Assembly: GCA_022764465.1 (NCBI GenBank)
Contig: JALERL010000076.1
Span: 1 to 51,122, forward strand
From: Lachnospiraceae bacterium
Lineage (GTDB): Bacteria; Bacillota; Clostridia; Lachnospirales; Lachnospiraceae
Length of the DNA stretch: 51,122 nucleotides
Reading direction: 5' to 3'
In this document: one piece after another, positions 24,647-34,168 of the stretch
Layout of the letters: every line of letters begins with the position of its first letter
Numbering within the stretch: the first letter of the stretch is position 1
The notes under the pieces: generated by a model
Told to the model about the DNA's origin: nothing
Databases searched by the model: none
What the model saw: the letters and a program-made list of their open reading frames with translations, nothing else
Program-made: the position numbers and the translations under genes

Positions 24647-25309
24647 TTGAGCGAAGATAATTATTCCTTAAGTGGAAGAGTTTTTCACAAGATAAGAGAA
24701 GATATCCTTGCCGGAAAGTACAAGACAGATGAGACCTTAAAAGAAAAGACGATCGGTGATGAGCTTGGGGTAAGCCGTACACCGGTACGTGAAGCATTAA
24801 GACAGTTAGAATTAGAAGGACTGGTTACGATTATTCCGAACAAAGGGGCATCCGTAGTCGGAATTTCGAAGCAGGATATCAAGGATATTTATGAGATACG
24901 TGCCAGATTAGAGGGACTTTGTGCAAAATGGGCTGCGGATCATATTACGGCAGAGCAGATCACGGAGTTAGAAGAGAATATTTTTCTGGTAGATTTTCAT
25001 GCGGAAAAGAAGAACTACACACAGGTATTAGAGCTGGATAATAAGTTTCATGAGATTTTATATGAAGCATGTAACAGCAAGATGCTAAAACATGAACTTT
25101 CCGCGTTCCATCACTATGTGGAACGGGTACGGAAGATCACATTATCCATGCCGGACCGCGTAGAAAAGTCAAACGAAGAGCACAGACTGATCGTGGACGC
25201 ATTGAAAAAGCACGATGCCTTAGAGGCAGAGCGGCTTGCTACGAGTCATATGTTAAATACCATATCCAACATGGATAAGTTTGGATGGGATAATTTATTA
25301 GAAAATTAA
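24647..25309 (+). CDS. GntR family transcriptional regulator (FCD subfamily)
   Basis: A 220-residue regulator. The N-terminal winged helix has the pattern [33 protein letters not shown], the GntR signature. The C-terminal helical FCD domain (about 80-210) carries [14 protein letters not shown], the His-containing [11 protein letters not shown] and [17 protein letters not shown] domains bind small organic acids via metal. It lies between the citrate synthase and isocitrate dehydrogenase genes and probably controls them through the palindrome at 23158. Start is TTG, with AAGGAGG upstream. Confidence 0.9.
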   Translation: MSEDNYSLSGRVFHKIREDILAGKYKTDETLKEKTIGDELGVSRTPVREALRQLELEGLVTIIPNKGASVVGISKQDIKDIYEIRARLEGLCAKWAADHITAEQITELEENIFLVDFHAEKKNYTQVLELDNKFHEILYEACNSKMLKHELSAFHHYVERVRKITLSMPDRVEKSNEEHRLIVDALKKHDALEAERLATSHMLNTISNMDKFGWDNLLEN

Positions 25310-25323
25310 ATGGAGGACAGAAA

Positions 25324-26532
25324 ATGGACAAGATTAAAATGAGCACACCACTGGTTGAGATGGATGGAGACGAAATGACACGTATCTTATGGCAGATGAT
25401 CAAGGACGAGCTGTTAACGCCTTTTATCGACCTGAACACGGAGTACTATGACCTTGGTCTGGAACACAGAAATGAGACCAATGATCAGGTGACGGTTGAC
25501 TCTGCAGAGGCAACAAAGAAATATGGTGTTGCTGTTAAGTGTGCAACCATCACTCCGAATGCAGCCAGAATGACAGAGTACAACTTAAAAGAGATGTGGA
25601 AGAGTCCAAACGGAACCATCCGTGCGATGTTAGATGGAACCGTATTCCGTGCTCCGATCATTGTAAAGGGCATCGAGCCATGTGTAAAAAACTGGAAGAA
25701 GCCAATTACGATCGCAAGACATGCCTATGGTGATGTATACAAGGCATCTGAGATGAAGATTCCGGGACCGGGTAAGTGTGAACTTGTCTATACCGCAGAG
25801 GACGGAACAGAGACAAGAGAACTGATCCACAACTTTACCGGTGCAGGCGTGATCCAGGGACAGCACAACCTCTGTGACTCCATTGAGAGCTTTGCAAGAA
25901 GCTGCTTTACCTATGCATTAGATACGAATCAGGATCTGTGGTTTGCGACCAAGGATACGATTTCCAAAAAGTATGACCATACTTTTAAGGATATTTTCCA
26001 GGAGATCTATGAGAAGGAATTCGAGGAGAAGTTCAAGGCTGCCGGAATTACATATTTTTATACACTGATCGATGATGCAGTTGCCCGTGTTATGAAGGCA
26101 GAGGGTGGATTTATCTGGGCATGTAAGAACTACGACGGAGATGTCATGAGTGATATGGTATCTTCTGCATTCGGTTCTCTTGCAATGATGACTTCTGTAT
26201 TGGTATCTCCACACGGATACTATGAGTACGAAGCAGCACACGGAACCGTTCAGCGTCATTACTATAAGCACTTAAAGGGTGAGGAGACATCCACGAACTC
26301 TGTTGCAACCATCTTTGCATGGACCGGAGCACTCAGAAAACGTGGTGAATTAGATCACAATCAGGCACTTTGTGACTTCGCAGACAAGTTAGAGGCAGCC
26401 TGCATTAAGACGATTGAGGATGGAAAGATGACAAAGGATTTAGCACTGATTACAACGAATCCGTCTCCGACCGTATTAAACAGTGAGAACTTTATCAAAG
26501 CAATCCGTGAGACATTAGAGCAGAGCTTATAA
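25324..26532 (+). CDS. icd: NADP-dependent isocitrate dehydrogenase
   Basis: Oxidatively decarboxylates isocitrate to 2-oxoglutarate. The 402-residue length and motifs ([71 protein letters not shown]) are of the eukaryotic-like subfamily II, usually NADP-specific. Together with the Re-citrate synthase it forms the oxidative half of an incomplete TCA cycle that feeds glutamate synthesis. Aconitase is not in the window. Third gene of the GntR operon, 14 bases after the regulator. Confidence 0.95.
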   Translation: MDKIKMSTPLVEMDGDEMTRILWQMIKDELLTPFIDLNTEYYDLGLEHRNETNDQVTVDSAEATKKYGVAVKCATITPNAARMTEYNLKEMWKSPNGTIRAMLDGTVFRAPIIVKGIEPCVKNWKKPITIARHAYGDVYKASEMKIPGPGKCELVYTAEDGTETRELIHNFTGAGVIQGQHNLCDSIESFARSCFTYALDTNQDLWFATKDTISKKYDHTFKDIFQEIYEKEFEEKFKAAGITYFYTLIDDAVARVMKAEGGFIWACKNYDGDVMSDMVSSAFGSLAMMTSVLVSPHGYYEYEAAHGTVQRHYYKHLKGEETSTNSVATIFAWTGALRKRGELDHNQALCDFADKLEAACIKTIEDGKMTKDLALITTNPSPTVLNSENFIKAIRETLEQSL

Positions 26533-26565
26533 TGAACCATACGGATCAATGGAATGGAGTAAAAT

Positions 26566-28497
26566 ATGATTTTAGCCTGTCAGAATATCAGTAAGTCTTT
26601 CGGGACAGACGAAATAGTAAAGCATGTGTCTTTTCACGTAGAAGACCATGAAAAAGTAGCGATTGTCGGCATCAATGGTGCCGGCAAGTCTACGTTATTG
26701 AAGATTATTATGGGAGAACTTTCGGCGGATGAAGGCGAAGTGACGCTTGCTAAGAATAAGAGTATCGGTTATCTGGCACAGTATCAGGATATCGACAGTG
26801 CCAATACGATCTATGAGGAGGTCTTAGCATCCTGCGGAAAATTGATCGAAATGGAAGCAAGGCTGCGGAAAATGGAAGATGCGATGGCAAATGCTTCGTC
26901 ACAGTCTGAGGGCGCGATGGAAGAACTGATGGATCGCTATAACCAGTTCAGCCATGAATTTGACTTACAGGGTGGCTTTACCTTCCGCAGTGAGATCACC
27001 GGCGTGTTAAAGGGACTTGGATTTACGGAAGAAGATTTCACCAAGCGGATGCATGAATTATCCGGTGGCCAAAAGACAAGGGTAGCACTTGGCAAGCTGC
27101 TTGTGACCAAGCCGGATATCATCATGTTAGATGAGCCGACGAACCACTTAGACATGGAATCAATCAGCTGGTTAGAAAATTATCTGCTAAACTATAAGGG
27201 TGCCGTGATCATCGTGGCGCATGACCGTTATTTCCTAGATCGCGTGGTGACGAAGGTCGTAGAGATCTCCCGCCATACGGCAACGGTTTACGAGGGCAAT
27301 TATACTGCCTATGCGAAGAAAAAAGAGCAGATGCGGGATGCCCTGTTAAAGCAGTATTATAACCAGCAGCGTGAGATCAGACATCAGGAAGAGGTCATTG
27401 CAAAGTTAAAGTCCTTTAACCGGGAAAAGTCCATCAAGCGGGCAGAAAGCCGGGAAAAGGCACTCGATAAGGTAGAACGGATCGAAAAGCCGATCGAGGA
27501 AAACACCGACATTCATCTTACCTTAGAGCCGGATATTACAAGCGGCAACGATGTGTTAACCGTTAAGGATCTGAAAAAATCCTACGAACGGACACTGTTT
27601 GAATCGATCGGTTTTGAGATCAAGCGTGGCGAACGCGTGGCACTGATCGGAAATAACGGAACAGGCAAGACGACGATCTTAAAGATCATCAACGAACTGG
27701 TAGAACCGGACTGTGGCGTGATCCATCTTGGCTCGAATGTTCATATCGGCTACTATGATCAGGAACACCAGAACCTGCACCCGGATAAGACACTTTTTGA
27801 AGAGATCTCGGATGCATACCCGGATCTGAACCAGACAAGGATCCGTAATGTACTTGCAGCCTTCTTATTTACGAATGATGATGTCTTTAAGAGGATCAGT
27901 GACTTGAGCGGTGGAGAGCGCGGCCGTGTATCCCTTGCGAAGCTGATGCTTTCCAATGCGAATTTTTTGATCTTAGATGAGCCGACAAACCATTTGGATA
28001 TCACATCCAAGGAGATTCTAGAGTCGGCATTAAATGCATATACCGGAACGGTCTTATATGTGTCCCATGACCGTTATTTTATCAACCGTACCGCAACGCG
28101 TATCTTAGAACTGACCAGTAAGCAGATTGTCAACTATATTGGCAATTATGATTACTATCTGGAAAAAAGAGAAGAGATGCAGGCGGCTTACCTAAAGCCG
28201 GCAGCGGCAGAGGAAGAAAAGGCAGCAGCTTCTTCGAATGATCAGAAGCTCAGCTGGGAAGAAATGAAGAAGAAACAGGCAGCAGCACGTAAGATTGAAA
28301 ATGCGATCAAAAAGGTGGAAGAGGAGATTGCTGAAAAAGAAGCCCTGATCGAAGCATTAGAGCAGGAATGTACAAAGCCGGAGGTCGCTGTCAATTCTGC
28401 AAAGTTAAATGAGATCCATGAAAAAATGTCGGCTGCAAATGAGCGGTTAGAGGCTTTGTATGAGGAATGGGAAGAACTCTCGTTGCATCAGGAATAA
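26566..28497 (+). CDS. ABC-F family ATPase
   Basis: A 643-residue protein with two ABC ATPase domains and no membrane segment. Domain 1: GINGAGKSTLLKI, LSGGQKTRVALGKLL, IIMLDEPTNHLD. Domain 2: GNNGTGKTTILKI, LSGGERGRVSLAKLM, FLILDEPTNHLD. The linker between them (about residues 240-310) is rich in charged residues, as in ABC-F proteins that reach into the ribosome. The C-terminal tail is a coiled coil. It is probably a translation factor of the YkpA/Uup type; an antibiotic-protection role cannot be excluded. It starts 33 bases after icd. Confidence 0.93.
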   Translation: MILACQNISKSFGTDEIVKHVSFHVEDHEKVAIVGINGAGKSTLLKIIMGELSADEGEVTLAKNKSIGYLAQYQDIDSANTIYEEVLASCGKLIEMEARLRKMEDAMANASSQSEGAMEELMDRYNQFSHEFDLQGGFTFRSEITGVLKGLGFTEEDFTKRMHELSGGQKTRVALGKLLVTKPDIIMLDEPTNHLDMESISWLENYLLNYKGAVIIVAHDRYFLDRVVTKVVEISRHTATVYEGNYTAYAKKKEQMRDALLKQYYNQQREIRHQEEVIAKLKSFNREKSIKRAESREKALDKVERIEKPIEENTDIHLTLEPDITSGNDVLTVKDLKKSYERTLFESIGFEIKRGERVALIGNNGTGKTTILKIINELVEPDCGVIHLGSNVHIGYYDQEHQNLHPDKTLFEEISDAYPDLNQTRIRNVLAAFLFTNDDVFKRISDLSGGERGRVSLAKLMLSNANFLILDEPTNHLDITSKEILESALNAYTGTVLYVSHDRYFINRTATRILELTSKQIVNYIGNYDYYLEKREEMQAAYLKPAAAEEEKAAASSNDQKLSWEEMKKKQAAARKIENAIKKVEEEIAEKEALIEALEQECTKPEVAVNSAKLNEIHEKMSAANERLEALYEEWEELSLHQE

Positions 28498-28501
28498 AAG
28501 A

Positions 28502-28519
28502 TAGTTAAATTTTTCACAC
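28502..28519. promoter_or_regulatory. Candidate Rex operator
   Basis: TAGTTAAATTTTTCACAC matches the Rex consensus TTGTTAAATTTTTAACAA (or TTGTGAA-N4-TTCACAA) at about 15 of 18 positions. It lies directly upstream of the rex -35 box. Confidence 0.6.
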
Positions 28520-28520
28520 A

Positions 28521-28549
28521 TTGACAGATCCTGCTGAAATACTTATAAT
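28521..28549 (+). promoter_or_regulatory. rex promoter
   Basis: TTGACA (28521-28526), 17-bp spacer, TATAAT (28544-28549): a perfect consensus promoter. Confidence 0.85.
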
Positions 28550-28584
28550 TATTTCTAGTGTAGTGCTTTAGGAGGATGGGTATA

Positions 28585-29223
28585 GTGAGTAAGGAAATAT
28601 CGCAGGCTGTTATTCGCAGAATGCCAAGATATTATAGATATTTAGGAGAACTGATCGATGAAGGTGTGGAACGGATTTCATCAAATGAGTTAAGCACCCG
28701 GATGAATGTAACAGCATCCCAGATCAGACAGGATCTGAATAATTTCGGAGGCTTCGGCCAGCAGGGATATGGCTATAATGTCAAGTATCTGTATGAAGAG
28801 ATCGGTAAGATCATGGGTTTGAGCGAGCAGCATAATATCATTATTATCGGAGCCGGTAATCTCGGTCAGGCGATCGCGAATTATGTGAAGTTCGAACGGC
28901 TTGGATTTGTAACAATCGCATTGTTTGATGTGAATCCGGATATCTGCGGGAAGACGATTCGTGGGATACCGATCATGTTAGTCGATGAGATGGAAGACTT
29001 TATTGCAACGCATAAGGTCGATATTGCGGCACTTACGATGCCGAAGGAAAAAGCGGGTGCGATCGCAAAACAGCTCGTAGGATATGGGGTTCACGCAATC
29101 TGGAACTTTGCACATGTGGATTTAGAGATCGATGACGATGTAGTCGTAGAGAATGTGCATCTGTCCGATACACTGATGCAGCTTTCCTATAATATTGTTA
29201 AAAGCAGAAATGAGAAAAAATAG
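28585..29223 (+). CDS. rex: Redox-sensing transcriptional repressor Rex
   Basis: A 212-residue repressor that senses the NADH/NAD ratio and controls fermentation and NADH-oxidation genes. The N-terminal winged helix has ISSNELSTRMNVTASQIRQDLNNFGGFGQQGYGY, the Rex signature; the C-terminal Rossmann domain has IIGAGNLGQAIANY at about 89. The start is GTG at 28585, nine bases after GGAGG; the ATG at 28576 abuts the ribosome site and is rejected. A Rex-like palindrome before its promoter suggests autoregulation. Confidence 0.95.
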   Translation: MSKEISQAVIRRMPRYYRYLGELIDEGVERISSNELSTRMNVTASQIRQDLNNFGGFGQQGYGYNVKYLYEEIGKIMGLSEQHNIIIIGAGNLGQAIANYVKFERLGFVTIALFDVNPDICGKTIRGIPIMLVDEMEDFIATHKVDIAALTMPKEKAGAIAKQLVGYGVHAIWNFAHVDLEIDDDVVVENVHLSDTLMQLSYNIVKSRNEKK

Positions 29224-29243
29224 CATGCATTCGGAGTTTGCGT

Positions 29244-29939
29244 ATGGAAGAGAAAGATTTTGAAAGTGCGTTAAAAGATAAAAAAGTCCCAATTCTTGTT
29301 TTAGATCAGAAATGGCACAGACTTTTCGCGTTAAGCGGCAAGCCGGAGAATGTGCTTGCCATTGAGTCAGAACTGAATCGTCTGATCGAACGGCAGGGAC
29401 AGCTGAACAATGATCTGAAGGACCTAAAGAAGCTGAAAAACAAGCTGATGGACAATATCGTTGTCAATATGGCGGGAACACATGAAGAGAATTCCGGTGC
29501 GATCGAGTCAAAAAAGTTAGAAGAGGATAAGCGTCTGATTGATGATGTCAATACGAAGATCGAGGAGGCAGAGGATGAATTATTAGAGCTGCCGAAGCTG
29601 ATCCGTGATAAGAATGAGACGCTGATGATCGCAACGATGGACTTTTGTTATGATAAGCTTCGCAGTAACATGAAGGAAGCAGACGAGATCGCGGAATGGA
29701 TCAGTCAGGTGCGCCGGGATCTGAAGAAGAATATCATCAAGAAGCAGAACCGCGAGATTAACAACCGTCAGATCTATTCTTATATGCATGATATTTTCGG
29801 CCCATCGGTGATCAATCTGTTTGATCTTGTGCAGGAAGATGTCGATGAGAAGTTAGAAAAGAAGCAGGGCAAAAAGCAAAGCGACAAACAGGAAGAGAAA
29901 ACAGACGATACGAAAGAGAATGCACAGCAGGAAGAATAA
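29244..29939 (+). CDS. Coiled-coil protein of unknown function
   Basis: 231 residues from the ATG at 29244 (GGAG upstream). It is soluble, almost all helical and highly charged: a long heptad region (about 35-120, ESELNRLIERQGQLNNDLKDLKKLKNKL...), a compact middle, and a Lys/Glu/Gln-rich disordered tail (EKKQGKKQSDKQEEKTDD). No enzyme motif. It lies 20 bases after rex and before nnr, alr and mazF, a cluster it may share a transcript with. Not recognised. Confidence 0.75.
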   Translation: MEEKDFESALKDKKVPILVLDQKWHRLFALSGKPENVLAIESELNRLIERQGQLNNDLKDLKKLKNKLMDNIVVNMAGTHEENSGAIESKKLEEDKRLIDDVNTKIEEAEDELLELPKLIRDKNETLMIATMDFCYDKLRSNMKEADEIAEWISQVRRDLKKNIIKKQNREINNRQIYSYMHDIFGPSVINLFDLVQEDVDEKLEKKQGKKQSDKQEEKTDDTKENAQQEE

Positions 29940-29943
29940 GAAG

Positions 29944-29981
29944 AAGCAGACGCGTTGCCATTATGGCAGTGCGTCTGCATT
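29944..29981 (+). terminator. Possible terminator
   Basis: GCAGACGC pairs with GCGTCTGC, with an inner TGCC/GGCA stem, but only ATTTTG follows. It may be weak. Confidence 0.6.
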
Positions 29982-30025
29982 TTGTATAAAATAGCCATTG
30001 GGAAGAGAAAAGGATGTGACGGACG

Positions 30026-31522
30026 ATGGAATGGGCAGTAAGTGCGAAAGAAATGAAAAGCTGTGACAGCAATACCAGTTCCTATTATGGAATCCCATCG
30101 CTGGTACTGATGGAACGGGCGGCACTTCGGGTTGTAGAAGCAATCGGACAGGAGCAGTTAGATACCGGACGGATCTTGGTGGTGTGCGGATCAGGCAATA
30201 ACGGCGGTGACGGGCTTGCAATCGCAAGGCTGCTGCATCTGCAGGGACATAAGACAGCGATCCTCTTAGCCGGAGATAAGAAGAAGTTCACACCGGATGC
30301 AAAGGTACAGTATGAGATCTGTAAAAAATATCAGATCCCGGTGATCAGTCCGGTGGAATTTGCCTGCCAGACCTATACGTTAATTATCGATGCCATCTTC
30401 GGAATCGGTTTATCGCGGAATATAAGCGGAAGCTATGCCGATCTGATCGATCAGATCAACGGCAGACCGGAAACAAAGCTTGCGGTCGATATTCCATCCG
30501 GCATTTCAACCGAAAACGGCAGTGTCATGGGGATCGCTATCTGGGCAGATCTGACCGTAACCTTTGCATATCCAAAGCTTGGACTGTTGTTTTATCCGGG
30601 GTGTGCATATGCAGGAAAGGTCATTGTCTCTGACATCGGCATTGATGAGAACAGTTGGTTAGGAAAAAAGCCACAGGTCGGTGTACTCCACATGGATGAT
30701 GTAAGAAAGCAGATGATCCGCAGATCAGACGGAAATAAGGGAACGTTTGGAAAGGTACTCTTGATCGCTGGAAGCGTGAATATGGCAGGTGCGGCATATT
30801 TTGCAGCAAAGGCGGCGTACCGGAGCGGGTGCGGTCTTGTGCGGATCTATACGGCAGAAGAGAACCGGACGATTTTACAGAGCAGGATACCGGAAGCGGT
30901 TCTGTCAACCTATACCGGAAATCGACCGGATGTGGCGCAGCTTACTGAGGCACTGTCGTGGGCAGATGTGGTTGTAATCGGACCGGGACTTGGAACGGGT
31001 GAGGCAGCACATACACTGGTAAGGCATACGCTAGAGGATGCGGCTGTTCCAGTGGTGGTGGATGCAGATGCGCTCAATATTATCGCTGAGGATACACAGA
31101 TCTTATTAAGACCGCACACCGAACTGGTGCTTACCCCGCATATGGGTGAGATGGCAAGGCTGACCGGAGACAGTATCGCTTATCTGAAGGCGAATATCCT
31201 GCCGGCTGCCGAAGAGTTTGCCAGAACGTATCATGTGATCTGTGTGTTGAAGGATGCAAGAACCGTGACAGCCATTCCGTATGGATGTTCCTACCTGAAT
31301 GTAACCGGAAATGACGGTATGGCAACCGGAGGAAGCGGGGATGTCCTTTCCGGTATCATCGGCGGGATGATTGCACAGGGCATACAGCCGGATCGGGCAG
31401 CCCCGTCTGCGGTCTGTCTGCATGGCGCAGCAGGAGATCATGCCGCAGGGGAACTTGGCAGTCATGCCGTGATGGCTTCCGATATCATCGAGGCAGTCGG
31501 AAAGGTATTAGATCAAAGATAA
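30026..31522 (+). CDS. nnr: Bifunctional NAD(P)H-hydrate epimerase / ADP-dependent NAD(P)H-hydrate dehydratase
   Basis: Repairs hydrated NADH and NADPH. The N-terminal YjeF epimerase domain (1-210) has CGSGNNGGDGLAIARLL and the VDIPSGIS motif. The C-terminal ribokinase-like dehydratase domain (about 220-498) has NKGTFGKVLLIAGSVNMAGAAYFA, LTPHMGEMARL and GGSGDVLSGIIGGMIAQG. 498 residues is the expected fused length. The gene precedes alr, a common arrangement in Firmicutes. Being near rex places NADH sensing and NADH repair in one neighbourhood. Confidence 0.95.
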   Translation: MEWAVSAKEMKSCDSNTSSYYGIPSLVLMERAALRVVEAIGQEQLDTGRILVVCGSGNNGGDGLAIARLLHLQGHKTAILLAGDKKKFTPDAKVQYEICKKYQIPVISPVEFACQTYTLIIDAIFGIGLSRNISGSYADLIDQINGRPETKLAVDIPSGISTENGSVMGIAIWADLTVTFAYPKLGLLFYPGCAYAGKVIVSDIGIDENSWLGKKPQVGVLHMDDVRKQMIRRSDGNKGTFGKVLLIAGSVNMAGAAYFAAKAAYRSGCGLVRIYTAEENRTILQSRIPEAVLSTYTGNRPDVAQLTEALSWADVVVIGPGLGTGEAAHTLVRHTLEDAAVPVVVDADALNIIAEDTQILLRPHTELVLTPHMGEMARLTGDSIAYLKANILPAAEEFARTYHVICVLKDARTVTAIPYGCSYLNVTGNDGMATGGSGDVLSGIIGGMIAQGIQPDRAAPSAVCLHGAAGDHAAGELGSHAVMASDIIEAVGKVLDQR

Positions 31523-31542
31523 AGGAAAGAGGGACACAGGAT

Positions 31543-32721
31543 ATGTGTGAGGAAAAGAAATACAGCAGGGTACATGCAAATATAGATCTGGATGCAGCAA
31601 GTTACAATATGGACGCTATGCATCAGCTTTTAAAAGAAGGAACAAAGATGTTTGCCGTGATTAAAACGGATGGTTATGGTCATGGTGCAGTAGAGATCGC
31701 ACATAAGATCGAGGCACTCGATTATCTATTTGGCTTTTGCGTGGCAACGGTGGAAGAAGCGATGATCCTGCGCCGCCATGAGGTGAAAAAGCCGGTTCTG
31801 ATCTTAGGATATACCTTCCCGGAGCAGTATGCCACGATCGTTGCAAACGAGATCCGTCCAACGGTGATCTCTTATGAGATGGCAAAGCAATTATCCGATG
31901 AAGCAGTAAAGCAGAAGAAAAACTGCTATGTGCACATCAAGACAGACACCGGAATGAGCCGGATCGGCTATCAGGTAAATGAAGAATCCGCAGAAGAAAT
32001 AGCACGGATTGCAGCACTTCCGAATATAGTAATGGAGGGGATCTTTACCCACTTTGCACGCGCAGACGAGACAGATAAGACTGCTGCACGACATCAGTAT
32101 GAACTGTTTTGTGAGATGATTAAGCTGTGTGAGAAGAAAAACGTCACATTTTTACTGCATCACTGTTCAAACAGTGCGGGGATCGTGGATCTGCCGGAAT
32201 ACAATATGGATGCGGTACGTGCCGGAATCACCCTGTATGGCTTATGGCCGTCCGATGAAGTACACAAGGAACGGATCTGCCTGCATCCGCTGTTAGAATT
32301 AAAGAGTCAGGTCGCATTTGTGAAGCAGCTTTCACCGGGACGTGAGATTAGCTACGGCGGAACGTATGTGGTACAAAAGGAGATGACTGTTGCAACGATC
32401 CCGGTCGGTTATGGAGATGGGTATCCGAGAGGACTTTCGAATAAGGGGTATGTGCTGATCCATGGACAGGAGGCGCCGATCCTCGGACGCGTCTGTATGG
32501 ATCAGTTTATGGTAGACGTAACGGATATTGCGGATGTGCATACCGGAACGGAGGTTACACTGGTCGGAAAAGATGGAGAGAAGCAGATCACATTAGAAGA
32601 ACTCGGAGAACTTTCCGGAAGATTCAACTATGAATTTGCATGTGATCTCGGAAGACGTATTCCGCGTGTTTATTTTGAAAACGGAAAGCGCGTTTTTGCA
32701 AGAGACTACTTTGGAGAATAA
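31543..32721 (+). CDS. alr: Alanine racemase
   Basis: PLP enzyme that interconverts L- and D-alanine for peptidoglycan. It has the PLP lysine motif FAVIKTDGYGHGAVEI near residue 43, HIKTDTGMSRIGYQ and the C-terminal catalytic Tyr region SYGGTYVVQKEMTVATIPVGYGDGYPR. 392 residues, normal length. 20 bases after nnr, so probably cotranscribed. Confidence 0.96.
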   Translation: MCEEKKYSRVHANIDLDAASYNMDAMHQLLKEGTKMFAVIKTDGYGHGAVEIAHKIEALDYLFGFCVATVEEAMILRRHEVKKPVLILGYTFPEQYATIVANEIRPTVISYEMAKQLSDEAVKQKKNCYVHIKTDTGMSRIGYQVNEESAEEIARIAALPNIVMEGIFTHFARADETDKTAARHQYELFCEMIKLCEKKNVTFLLHHCSNSAGIVDLPEYNMDAVRAGITLYGLWPSDEVHKERICLHPLLELKSQVAFVKQLSPGREISYGGTYVVQKEMTVATIPVGYGDGYPRGLSNKGYVLIHGQEAPILGRVCMDQFMVDVTDIADVHTGTEVTLVGKDGEKQITLEELGELSGRFNYEFACDLGRRIPRVYFENGKRVFARDYFGE

Positions 32722-32789
32722 AAATATCGTATACACTCGCTGAAAATGGAAATACTTAAGGTATAACCAGAATAAATGGAGTGAGAAAT

Positions 32790-33137
32790 ATGATAATCAG
32801 ACGTGGAGATGTATATTATGCAGATTTAAGACCGGTCGTCGGTTCGGAACAGGGCGGTGTAAGACCGGTACTGATCATACAAAATGATGTAGGAAACAGA
32901 CACAGTCCGACTGTGATCTGTGCCGCGATCACTTCACAGATGAATAAGGCGAAGCTGCCGACCCATGTAGAACTTGACAGCAGAAGATATGCGATGGTCA
33001 AGGACTCAGTCATTCTCTTAGAGCAGTTACGCACGATCGATAAGACGAGACTTAAAGATAAGGTATGCCATTTGGATACAGAGATACTTACCAAGGTGGA
33101 TAAAGCATTAGAAATCAGTCTTGAATTATGTACATAA
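32790..33137 (+). CDS. ndoA: MazF/NdoA family endoribonuclease toxin
   Basis: 115 residues. The pattern [30 protein letters not shown] and VICAAITSQ is that of MazF/NdoA mRNA interferases, which cut single-stranded RNA at short motifs. The start at 32790 suits GGAG upstream. In Bacillus, the antitoxin gene ndoAI lies between alr and ndoA; here only 68 bases separate alr from the toxin and no antitoxin ORF fits. The regulator must be elsewhere or absent. Confidence 0.92.
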   Translation: MIIRRGDVYYADLRPVVGSEQGGVRPVLIIQNDVGNRHSPTVICAAITSQMNKAKLPTHVELDSRRYAMVKDSVILLEQLRTIDKTRLKDKVCHLDTEILTKVDKALEISLELCT

Positions 33138-33138
33138 C

Positions 33139-33167
33139 TTGACGAATGATTTCGGAAATGCTATATT
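33139..33167 (+). promoter_or_regulatory. Promoter of the CBS-domain gene
   Basis: TTGACG (33139-33144), 17-bp spacer, TATATT (33162-33167). Confidence 0.7.
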
Positions 33168-33181
33168 ATTGCGAAAACAAG

Positions 33182-33191
33182 TTGTATACAA
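33182..33191. promoter_or_regulatory. TTGTATACAA palindrome in the leader
   Basis: Identical to the core of the GntR-type operator at 23158. It lies downstream of the -10 box and abuts the ribosome site, so a bound protein could block transcription or be coincidental. Confidence 0.35.
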
Positions 33192-33207
33192 AAAGGAGAA
33201 AATGCAT

Positions 33208-34134
33208 ATGGATGACGGCGGGAGTCCGAATATAGAAAAGACAGAAAAGAAAAATGTATTCAAACGTATTTTGGAAAAAATCCCTTTTGTGAACACGGAA
33301 GATGTCACAGAAGAAGAGATCATATCCATGGTCAATGAAGGACATGAACAGGGTGTACTTTTAGAGAGTGAAGCAGAGATGATACATAATATCTTTGAGT
33401 TCGATGAAAAAGAGGCGAAGGATATTATGACCCATCGGAAAAATATTGTTGCACTCGATGGAAATGACACCTTTTTAGATGCCCTTTCTTTTATCGTTGA
33501 AAACCGATTTTCCAGATTCCCGGTATATATCGATGATATTGATAATATCATTGGTGTATTACATATCAAAGAAGCACTGTTAAACAGCCAGAAGCAGGAA
33601 GTGATGCAGCTTCCGATCAAGGATATTGACGGTCTGATCCGTGAGGTGGATTTTATCCCGGAGACACGTAAGATCAATGTTCTGTTTCAGGAGATGCAGA
33701 TGGAAAAAAGTCATATGGTCATTGTCGTGGATGAGTATGGTCAGACGGCAGGACTTGTGGCAATGGAAGATATTTTAGAGGAGATCGTCGGAAATATTTT
33801 TGACGAACATGATGAAGAAAAGCATTTCATCGAAAAGCAGGCTGACGGTTCCTACCGGATGAACGGAATGGCACCACTTGAAGAGGTGGTAGAAGCACTC
33901 GGTATCCAGATGAATACCGAGGATTATGATACCTTAAACGGATTTTTGATCTCCCTGATCGATAAGATACCGGGAGATAACGAGGTCTTTGAGGTCAGCT
34001 ATGAAGGCTGGTTATTTCAGGTAAAAGAAGTCGAGGATAAGATCATAAAGACTGTGCATGTGGTCAGACAGACCGGTGGAACAGATTCTGATAAGGATAC
34101 TTCTTGTCAGACCGCTGAAAAGATGATAGAATAA
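33208..34134 (+). CDS. CBS-domain, CorC/HlyC-type hemolysin-family protein
   Basis: 308 residues from the ATG at 33208 (AAAGGAG upstream). A short N-terminal segment (EEIISMVNEGHEQGVLLESEAEMIHNIFEF), then two CBS domains (IMTHRKNIVALDG... and VVDEYGQTAGLVAMEDILEEIVG), and a C-terminal CorC_HlyC domain. It lacks the DUF21 membrane domain of the longer family members, like E. coli CorC/YbeX. That form is linked to ion efflux or ribosome-related stress; the substrate is unknown. A coding frame extending further upstream into mazF was rejected for lack of a ribosome site. Confidence 0.9.
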   Translation: MDDGGSPNIEKTEKKNVFKRILEKIPFVNTEDVTEEEIISMVNEGHEQGVLLESEAEMIHNIFEFDEKEAKDIMTHRKNIVALDGNDTFLDALSFIVENRFSRFPVYIDDIDNIIGVLHIKEALLNSQKQEVMQLPIKDIDGLIREVDFIPETRKINVLFQEMQMEKSHMVIVVDEYGQTAGLVAMEDILEEIVGNIFDEHDEEKHFIEKQADGSYRMNGMAPLEEVVEALGIQMNTEDYDTLNGFLISLIDKIPGDNEVFEVSYEGWLFQVKEVEDKIIKTVHVVRQTGGTDSDKDTSCQTAEKMIE

Positions 34135-34168
34135 AATGTAAAATACCAATAGAAAAGAGGATATAGTT

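Noticed and set aside
33126-33677. Antisense ORF of 183 codons over the CBS gene
   Set aside because: Ser/Phe/Ile-rich translation typical of the complement of an acidic coding frame; the plus frame is a clear CorC family member.
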